NCBI RefSeq assembly: GCF_030272615.1 | Contig: NC_081408.1 | Location: forward strand, 198,736,841 to 198,800,840 | Origin: Cryptomeria japonica | Taxonomy: Eukaryota; Streptophyta; Pinopsida; Cupressales; Cupressaceae | Length of the DNA: 64,000 nucleotides | Reading direction: 5' to 3' | Shown: one piece after another, positions 56,388 through 64,000 of the stretch | Layout of the letters: the number at the start of each line of letters is the position of its first letter | Position numbering within the stretch: the stretch's first letter is position 1 | Notes under the pieces: generated by a model | Seen by the model: the letters and a program-made list of their open reading frames with translations, nothing else | What the model was told of the DNA's origin: nothing | Database searches by the model: none | Program-made: the position numbers and the translations under genes

Positions 56388-56519
56388 CGGAGAACAACAA
56401 ATCAAATACCAGAATTTGCCAACCACATATCAACTCTCTGCAATCATCGGAGCACCAAAGCACAAGAATATGTTGACATCAATGAAAACAACATATCCTA
56501 GTTGTAAGAATATCAGACA

Positions 56520-57396
56520 CCTTCTACTCTTAGATCTCCAAAAGGCTCGAGAGAGAGTGATCCTATTGCAGGTCTAAAAATGATAAACTTATATAAACTA
56601 AACAATAGACCTTTTAAACAAGGTGGATAGTTCTCAGATACATGATAATGGGTGCTTCATAGTTCACCATTACTTGAGCATAATCCCATTTTCACTTCAA
56701 AGTGCTAAGAACAAAAACTAAGCTAATCCTACTCCTAAAACTAAAATGAAATGGTATTGATAAGTTTTGGAACAATTGAACCAAAACTTGCAAAGTAATG
56801 ACAAGTGCCAAAGAGAGGGCAACATAGTCACATGAAAGGTCACATATGTTGTTGCATCCAAGCATGCTTTGAAGACCTTCTTGATGTTACTAACTTTTAA
56901 TAACAAGACCACTGAGACAATATTAACTGACCATTCTTATAAATCCATCTGAAAATTAAAAAACCCCATTGTATTCAAGAAAGCATTTACTCTATCCCTT
57001 GGATAGAATGCAATCAGAGAAAATACAACCCATAACAACAAATGTGCCTAAAGAATGAAGATAATCCTTGATTATTTCACTCAAAGAAGTTTACATCCCA
57101 AAATGGAGACATCTAATAATATAAAACAATGAAACATATTTCAAAACACAAAAAACTTCACAACATTAGGCTAGCTTTTATATACCGGAACCTAACTAAG
57201 AACACCTTACAAACTTCTTTGCAAAATTTATGTCTGGCATAGCAAAAATCAGAACTAGAACCCTTCAAAATGAGGAGAAAATTAAATAAATAGACAGAGA
57301 GAAAACCTAAAGAAAACCCTAGAATACATCATAGAATGACACGTCTTCATCTCTGCTATTTTCAAATTCAAATATGCATTTTATATTAGACAGTTC
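56520..57396. other. Unassigned non-coding DNA
   Basis: 877 bases that match no element in the window. No convincing ORF, no LTR ends and no strong repeat. It may be the only sequence here outside a recognisable retroelement. Confidence 0.4.
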
Positions 57397-58590
57397 TGAT
57401 ACCGAGAGAAAAGTAAGAGGGGGGGGGGGGTGAATCAATTTTCTCACAAGTATAACAGTTAATGCAGATTATAAACTTTATACCGGAGCATAGAGAAACC
57501 AACACAATAAAAGATATAGCATGAAGGCACAATACACACAACACCAATATTTTTGACATGGAAAACCCATAAAGGGAAAAACCACGGTGGGAAACCCTAC
57601 CCACAGTCAAAAAATACTTTTGCAGTAGCATGTGAAATAATTACAATGGGGATTGCATTCGAAATCAGGCCAACCTCCTAGAGCACACTTCTCATCACAA
57701 AAGGAAGTCTCACTGACACAAAACATCAGACTACAATCTAGAAAGAATGAACTGTGAAAGTAGCATCTCCTAATGCTTGATACAATTTCGATTAAGCATA
57801 GATGTCTACCTTGCAACACCAAATCCTTCACTACCTTCCATTGAATGATATATCATTGTTCGCACATAAAAATATTTTATAAAGTAGAAATAACCATCGA
57901 TACCAAGATTACATGAATAAGTCACCTATAAATACAGTTCATCAATCTTGATAACAAAGTCAGCTAAACCCTGAATCCATTAACCCATAATTACAAAAAT
58001 TACATCAAACGATACCACCGGACCAATATTATGATTTACATTACATAGCATGGACCTAATTCAAATTCCCAAATAATTACATTCATCAGAAATCAAGCTA
58101 AGACCAATCTCCAACATGTTTTACCAACCGGTAGAAACCCTTAGTGCAATAACACAAAATAATCAACCGGATCCAAATAAGACCACCAAGTTAGCACACT
58201 AGCCAATGCGAAGCCACCAAACAATTAGAACATGATCAAGAAAACCTTCAGCATGTTAGAAACCATTTCCAATAGCCAGACCAAAATCACTTAACCAAAT
58301 CATCAAGCATCACCAACTAGTATAGCTAAGCGGTACCAAGAAATATCAACCAAGAACATAAGCAATAGCTTCCGAAGCAACAAATCATGAATCAATAAAA
58401 TATGACAAGAATATAACCATCCTAAATAACCATCCAAAACCAAATCCAAGGATTTGATCATACCGGATGAAAATCACAACTAAAACCAAGATAAGCACCA
58501 AGTCTAACCGAGATAGAAGAACCATATCCAACCAGAATATAGTGTTGACATCAATGACAAAACTTAACCAAATCCAACATATTTACAACA
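57397..58590 (-). repeat. COP-G 3' LTR
   Basis: Minus-strand LTR. The end ATTTACAACA abuts ATCTCCCCCTTTGG, the reverse complement of a polypurine tract. The other boundary, placed at TG 57397, is less certain. It contains the shared core GGGAAAAACCACGGTGGGAA (57574-57593) and a G run at 57420-57430. Confidence 0.7.
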
Positions 58591-58869
58591 ATCTCCCCCT
58601 TTGGAATTGATGGCAACATTGGATGTGAAAATCATCCAAGTACCAAGGAATGCAAAAAATCTCCCAAAGATTGATTTGAAATATAACTCCCCCTTTGATT
58701 AACTAATTTTCACATGAATACCATCTCCCCCTTTGATATCAATGACAAAGGATGGGTACCGCCAAACAAAAATATTGAACCAAACAACTGAGTACTCCCC
58801 CTGAGCAACAACATCATCTCATCAACCTAGATCATAAAATATGTCTGATAAGCTTACCAGATTGATGCA
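58591..58869 (-). mobile_element. COP-G internal remnant with serial polypurine tracts
   Basis: Tracts reading CTCCCCC on the plus strand occur at about 58593, 58686, 58726 and 58795. No coding sequence remains before COP-H interrupts. Only this 3' end of COP-G is visible. Confidence 0.7.
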
Positions 58870-59925
58870 TGTTAGGTCCCGGGGATAACTAAGAGGGGGG
58901 TGAATCAGTTGTTCAACAAATTCAAACCAAAAACAACTTAACCAACTTTAATGCTTAATACTGGTAAACTAGTCTTTTATGCCGGTAGACAGTTTTATCA
59001 GTTAATTACAGTACCGGTAAAGATTAATGCATGAAGTAGAAAGACAATAACATCCACAACACAAACACCAATATTTGTACGTGGAAACCCTATAAGGGGA
59101 AAACCACGGTGGGAAACCTTACCCACAATCAAATTATACTACTGCAGATAGTATGTGTATACAAACGGGGTCTACATATGCAGAAAGGCCAAGTGCCTAG
59201 AGCTCACTACTCAAACACAAATAGGAGTCACACTAACTACAATTGGATGGTTAAATCCAATGAGGATGTACTGCTCAAATTAGCATCTTACCATGCTGGA
59301 TTCAATACCGGTGTAGTTCTGATTGTCTTCACAAAAACCCTCCTTCAACCTTCAAATGATGTATGCATGTATAGCTTTTCTTATTCTTGCATATACCTTC
59401 ACACAATTCTTTTTCGCATTCCACATCCGATCTTACAAATAAGATCTTACATTTATATCATAACCTAAGACCAATTTTAGTAGGTAGGCTCTAAAAGATA
59501 TTACAATAAAATCAATTTACAAATAAAACAATGTCCGATGCAATAACTGATTCAACATGTCAGTTTGATGCATTTACAACAATAATAAGACATCTCCATA
59601 GTGTGTTGTACTCATCTGGAAAAGATAAACCTGTCGGTGTATAACCTGGACCTATTTGCCGGTAACAACAAATATGCAAATACGAATATGCCAATGAACA
59701 AGACTCCAAGACAAAGTGTCCAAATGATGTCTTCAACATAACCAGGTGTTTTCCATGTTGTTCCAAGTGTCGGTGAACATTATATCCTGCCGGTGTACCA
59801 GATACCAGTGACTATGCATAAGTCACTTGCTTGCTGGTGAATGTTGTTGACTCTCCAAAGTGCTAGAGTTGATAAGTGTTAGTAGGTGTTGACATCAATG
59901 ACAAAACCATACCAAAATACCAACA
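58870..59925 (-). repeat. COP-H 3' LTR
   Basis: 1,056 bases, plus-strand TGTTAGGTCCCGGG to ATACCAACA. It contains GGGGAAAACCACGGTGGGAA (59095-59114) and a G6 run near 58897. An ORF at 59109-59468 lies inside the LTR and is not a gene. Confidence 0.85.
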
Positions 59926-60190
59926 ATCTCCCCCTTTGGCATTGATGGCAACACAAGATGGAAAAACCATCAAAGTGCCAAAACAGAAATGCCAAATACC
60001 AAAAACCAACAATCTCCCCAAAGTAACAATATCTCCCCTTGGGAGTGACATGTGTTTTTCTTGTTGTATTTTTCCATACCAATCTCTCCCCCTTTGACAT
60101 CAAATGCCAAAGCAATATAAAGACCATTTTTTAGATACAAAATACCAACCAGTTCACTATACCAACTACTCCCCCTTTGAAGTAGCTTTC
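59926..60190 (-). promoter_or_regulatory. COP-H serial polypurine tracts
   Basis: The primer tract (plus ATCTCCCCCTTTGG, 59926-59939) is followed by further CTCCCC tracts near 60013, 60032, 60085 and 60170. Confidence 0.7.
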
Positions 60191-60254
60191 TCATCAAAGA
60201 TGGAGTAAAAGATTTTTTTGTTAATTTTGTTGGTTGATGACTATCATCAACTGT

Positions 60255-61061
60255 CTAAGTCTCTACCGGTGGGGGTATGACCCCAAGCTGGTCTCTGAGA
60301 TATTCAAAATTCTCCTTAGGTAGAGGTTTAGTGAAAATATCTGTAATATGCTCTTCAGTATTCACATAAACCAGTTTTATTTCTTTTGCTTCAACATTTT
60401 CCCTTAGAAAATTCAGTTTGATAGAAACATGTTTGGTTTTAGAATGTAATACCGGATTATTAGATATATCAATTGCTGCAGTGTTATCACAATAGATAGT
60501 AATAGGTTCCTTGCATTTTACCTTTATATCCTTCAACATTTGCTTAAGCCATAGTACCTGTGTACAGTTAGTCGCTGTTGCAACATATTCAAATTCTGTT
60601 GTTGATAAAGATGTACAACTTTATTTCTTACTCAACCAAGAAATTAATCTACTTCCAAGAAAAAATGCTCCACCGGTGGTGTTTTTTCTATCATCCACAT
60701 CTCCTGCCCAATTTGCATCTGTGTATGCACATAATTCAAAGTTTTCATCTCTAGGATACCATAATCCAAGAATTGTAGTGCCTTGTAAGCACCAGAAAAT
60801 CCTTTTTACTGCTGATTCATGATTTTCTCTAGGATTACTCTGAAATCTTGAAACAATACATACTGCATTCATGATATTGGGTCTTGTTTGTGTCAAATAC
60901 AGTAAACCTCCTATCATAGATTTGTACCTAGTCGGATTAATAGGTGTAGATTCATCCCTTAGTGATAACTTGTCTTTTGTAGTCATAGGTGTTCTTACCG
61001 GTTTAGAGTTCTCCATCCCAAATTTCTTTAGTAACTCCTTCAAGTACTTGGATTGACTCAA
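60255..61061 (-). pseudogene. pol: COP-H RT C-terminus and RNase H
   Basis: 61061-60621 has the RT tail (YLKELLKKFGM, GGLLYLTQTRPNIM) and the RNase H start, YTDANWAGDVDDRKNTTGG, with its first Asp. A TAA after SWLSKK breaks the frame where SWSSKKQ is usual. 60539-60255 has the IYCDNTAAIDIS block, then KHVSIKLNFLRE (His/Ile-rich motif) and HITDIFTKPLP. Stop TGA at 60255. Confidence 0.85.
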
Positions 61062-61142
61062 GAATATATCTTTATTAGTCTATAAAATCTGCAATCCTAA
61101 AAAGAATTTTATTTCTCCAATCATAGATATTTCAAACTCTTG

Positions 61143-61738
61143 CTACATTTTAATAGAAAAGTCTTTACATAATCCATCTTCTCCTCCAAAGATTATATCA
61201 TCAACAAAAACTTCTATAACCAAGATGTCATCATTAGTCACTTTGTAATATAAGTTGCTATCAGCATTACCTTTAGAAAATCCAATCTTCAAAAGATACT
61301 TATCCAATCTTGCATACCAAGCTCTTGGAGCTTGTTTCAACCCATACAAAGCTTTCCTTAACCTGCAAACATATCTTTGTTATCTATCAAAGAAAATCCA
61401 TCAGGTTGTTCAATGTAAACTTCTTCTTCAAGATCTCTATTTAGAAATGCACATTTAATATCCATTTGATATACTTTGTAGTTCTTGTGTGTTACAAAAG
61501 CCAAGAATAATCTGACTACCTCAATTCTAGCTACCGGTGCAAAGGTTTCATTATAATCAATTCCTTCTTTCTGAGAATATCCCTTACACACTAGTCTTCC
61601 TTTATTTCTGATTACCTTACCATCTTCATTAAGTTTGTTTCTGAATACCCATTCTGTTCCAATCACATTTTTGTTTTTAGGTCGGTGAACTAATATCCAA
61701 GTGTTGTTTTTCTCAATTTGTTCTAGTTCGTCTTCCAT
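61143..61738 (-). pseudogene. pol: COP-H reverse transcriptase core
   Basis: 61738-61358 covers WVFRNKLNEDGKVIRNKGRL, the FAPVARIEVVRLFLA block and the first catalytic Asp in YQMDIKCAFLN. 61349-61143 resumes at MYGLKQAPRAWY and contains FVDDIIFGG, the intact catalytic pair. A short frame change near 61355 separates the two, and another stop follows 61143. Confidence 0.9.
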
Positions 61739-61747
61739 AGCTTTAAT

Positions 61748-62740
61748 CTAGTGTTTATCTTCACTTGCCTCATTAATTGATGATGGTTCAATTTGAGAAA
61801 TAAGACATACCTCTTCATTTGCTAGTCTTCTTCTTGTCATAACTCCTTTATACTTGTTTCCAATTATCTGATCTTCAGAGTGATTCAGTCTTACATACCG
61901 AGGTGTCTTTGTTTGTTGTTGTTCCTCAGTTCCAGTGGAATTTTCAGATGATACCAGTGTAACTAGATCTTCATTTTGTACCGGTGGATTCAATATAGAT
62001 TCATTTGTCAGAATTTCTGTTGCCAGTTTAGAGTCTATATACCTTAAAGTTCCTCTAAATTGTTCATCAATCTTTACATTTGTACTCTCAACAATTTTCT
62101 TCAATTTTTTGTTAAAATATTTGTATGCCTTGCTCTTAGATGAATAACCAAGAAATATTCCTTCATCACTTCTAGGATCAAATTTGCCAATATACTCATC
62201 TCTTCTAATATAGCATTTGCTTCCAAATATTCTGAAATATTTAAGAGTAGGAGTAATACCAAACCATAGTTCATGAGGTGTCTTACTGGTTTCTCCTTTG
62301 ATGTGAACTTTATTGAATGTATAGACCGTTGTTCTTACTGCTTCTCTCTAATACACATGTGGTAGATTTTCTTTTGATAACATACTTCTAGCTGCATCCA
62401 AGATAGTTTTGTTTTTCCTCTCTACAACTCCATTCTACTGTGGTGTCCGGGGTGCTGGTAGCTATCTTCTGATTCCATTCACTTCACAGAATGCATTAAA
62501 TTCCTTAGATCTAAATTCTCCTCCTTGATATGATCTCAAACATTTTATTTTCTTACTGATTTCATTCTCTACCATTGCTTTGAACAGTTTGAACTTCCCA
62601 AGTGCTTCAGATTTTTCACTGAGAAAAGTAACCGAACACATTCTAAAGTAGTCATCAATGATTAGTATGAAATATCTATCACCTTGTAAACTTTTAGTTC
62701 AAGCTGGACCACATAAATTAGTATGAATTAAGTCAAGAGC
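61748..62740 (-). pseudogene. pol: COP-H integrase core and C-terminus
   Basis: The readable core is at about 62740-62110. The block that should read LRSDRGGEF has Tyr in place of the second catalytic Asp (near 62528-62530). The NGVVERKN motif with the Glu remains after a PQ-stop. 62104-61748 is the variable region before RT (STNVKIDEQF, TPRYVRLNHSEDQI), open for 118 codons. Integrase is inactive in this copy. Confidence 0.8.
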
Positions 62741-62746
62741 ATCATT

Positions 62747-63181
62747 TTATTTTTCTAGAATACTTTTAAAAGTAGCTCTAACTTGTTTTCCAAATTGATA
62801 TTCCTTGCATACTGGATTGTGAGGTTTGACAATCTTAGGTAAATCTCTAACTGCCTTAGTAGTATTGATTTTTACCATGCAATCAGAATTTACATGATAG
62901 AGTCTCTTATGCCATAGCCAACTTTCATCAATATGTGCAATCAAGCATGTCTTTTCACTATTATTCAAATGAAAGATATTACCTCTAGTTTGATTACCGG
63001 TTGCAATTTCCAAACCAGTTCTATTCATAATTTTGCATTTTCCATTCTTTAATTGTAACTGAAATCCTTTCTCAACTAATTGACCAACACTCAAAAGATT
63101 ATGCTTTAAACCTTCCACATAGTAAACATTGTCAGTATTATGCTTACCATCAAGAGATATTGTACCTTTACCTTTTATCAA
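62747..63181 (-). pseudogene. pol: COP-H pre-integrase domain and zinc finger
   Basis: Begins IKGKGTISLDGKHNTDN and runs through VEGLKHNLLSVGQL to SWLWHKRLYHVNSD, the HH pair. The CC pair is damaged: CKEYQFGK for the expected CKECQFGK. The frame overlaps the protease segment by four bases in another frame. Confidence 0.85.
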
Positions 63182-64000
63182 TCAAGCTTTTCATCTCCAA
63201 ATCTTACTAAGCCTCCATTATATTCATGAAAGTTCAAGAATTTTCTTTTATCACCAATCATATGATGTGAGCATCCTGAATCAATGATCCATTCATCCTT
63301 AACTTCAATTTTAGCTACCAAGGCATGTTCTACCGGTTGAATAGTAGGTGCCGGTTGATCTTCTGGTATAGCAACAAAAACCCATCCATTGTCTGTCGGA
63401 TCTTCATTAACATCATTAGTCACTCCTTCATCAACATGATAACAAGATTTATCCTTATTCTTCTTAAATCTATATCTATGATATTTAGGGTTAGGCTTGT
63501 ATGTTCTCCTAGCTTCTTCTCTTAGTCTAGCATGTCTATTAGGGCATCTAGAAGCCATATGACCAATTTTATTATAGTTAAAGCATTTAAAGGGTGCTTT
63601 ACCTTCATACTTACTTCCAACGTGACCTTTAGGCATTTTCCTTGCAAATAGTGCTTCAAGTTCTTCAAGTTCTTTATTTTCTTTCGTGTATTCCTCAAGT
63701 TCTCTTGCATAAAAGGCTTTCCAATCAGACTTGTCAAATGATGGTGCAGATGATGTTGATGCTTTAAAAGCTAAATTTGTCTTTATAGTAGCAACATGAC
63801 CAAATTCCTCAATTTCAAAAGCTGAAAGTTTTCCAATCAATGTATCCCTAGTTACTGACGTATTAGACATTGTTCTTAACTCATTTATAGCAGTAACCTT
63901 CATTTTATATGCTGGTGGCAATCCTCTTAAAAATTTTGAAACAATTTCATCTTCACGTAAGGTTCCTCCACAACATTTAATACCCAAAACAATTTCATTA
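63178..64000 (-). pseudogene. gag: COP-H gag C-terminus and protease
   Basis: Open from the window edge to 63178 (269 codons from 63987). Gag motifs LREDEIVSKFLRGLPPAYKMKV are followed by a K/E-rich helix. The knuckle has lost its second Cys (CFNYNKIGHMASRC). The aspartic protease WIIDSGCSHHMIGDKRKF is intact. A one-base shift near 63180 separates it from the pre-integrase frame. Confidence 0.85.

Larger units (their letters stand above)
8249..56519 (-). mobile_element. COP-D: degenerate Ty1/copia retrotransposon hosting the nest
   Basis: On the minus strand: 5' LTR (56519-54089), primer site, gag, protease, integrase, RT and RNase H remnants (54032 to about 49930), serial polypurine tracts, and 3' LTR (49526-49089 continuing at 8912-8249). 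The domain order gag-PR-IN-RT-RH defines Ty1/copia. The 3' LTR is split by N1-c and everything nested in it, and the 5' LTR by a solo N1 LTR. Many stops and frameshifts and a mutated RT active site show it is dead and the oldest layer here. Confidence 0.8.
54089..56519 (-). repeat. COP-D 5' LTR, enlarged by a solo LTR and a duplication
   Basis: Plus-strand start TGTTAGCAACAAC, end ATATCAGACA. Its own sequence aligns with the split 3' LTR. A 760-base N1 solo LTR sits at 55033-55792, and a 476-base unit covering part of it is duplicated. Confidence 0.75.
58870..64000 (-). mobile_element. COP-H: Ty1/copia element inserted in COP-G, runs off the window
   Basis: Minus strand: 3' LTR 58870-59925, polypurine tracts, RNase H, RT, integrase, protease and gag, in copia order. 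The sequence is less decayed than COP-D. The 5' end is beyond 64000, so its target duplication cannot be checked; the left flank is ATGCA. Confidence 0.9.

Noticed and set aside
59109-59468. 119-codon plus-strand ORF
   Set aside because: Lies wholly inside the COP-H LTR and is antisense to its transcript; no domain.

Overview
The window is plant nuclear DNA made almost entirely of LTR retrotransposons. I see no host gene, rRNA, tRNA or CRISPR array. Evidence for a plant: initiator-Met-tRNA primer sites next to LTRs, Ty1/copia and Tat-lineage Ty3/gypsy proteins with dual RNase H, and an antisense gene with a plant mobile domain. This density of nested insertions suggests a very large seed-plant genome. 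A conifer or other gymnosperm is possible, but nothing here proves it.

Layout. (1) 1-8127: two copies of a small non-autonomous LTR family, called N1 here, inserted one into the other in opposite orientation. (2) 8249-56519: a degenerate minus-strand Ty1/copia element (COP-D) that hosts a four-level nest. N1-c (8913-49088) sits in the COP-D LTR. A LARD-like element (LARD-B, 9851-43305, LTRs about 4.75 kb, no coding capacity) sits in ORF1 of N1-c. A Tat-lineage gypsy element (TAT-A, from 13740) sits in the LARD-B 5' LTR. TAT-A is a head-to-tail chain, LTR-internal-LTR-truncated internal, with an exact repeat period of 15,529 bases, and its second unit is cut off at a 4-base microhomology. (3) 56520-57396: unassigned non-coding DNA. 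(4) 57397-64000: the 3' end of a second minus-strand copia (COP-G), interrupted by a third (COP-H) whose pol runs off the window.

How the parts relate. TAT-A encodes gag, protease, a G-patch-like segment, RT, RNase H, a second RNase H and integrase in one frame, broken by three point stops. On the opposite strand it carries a spliced gene with a plant mobile domain and a C-terminal coiled coil. N1 encodes a coiled-coil protein with four CCHC knuckles (ORF1) and a large unrecognised protein (ORF2), but no enzymes. It shares LTR motifs, serial polypurine tracts and a stem-loop around the 3' LTR junction with the copia elements, so it is probably mobilised by them (inference). These shared features resemble the Sirevirus (SIRE/Maximus) branch of Ty1/copia. 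Most broken codons look like CAG, CAA or CGA turned into stops, as expected from deamination of methylated cytosine.

LTR pairs compared by eye fit the nesting order. N1-c LTRs are visibly diverged, LARD-B LTRs differ by a few percent, and TAT-A LTRs differ at only about four positions in 785.
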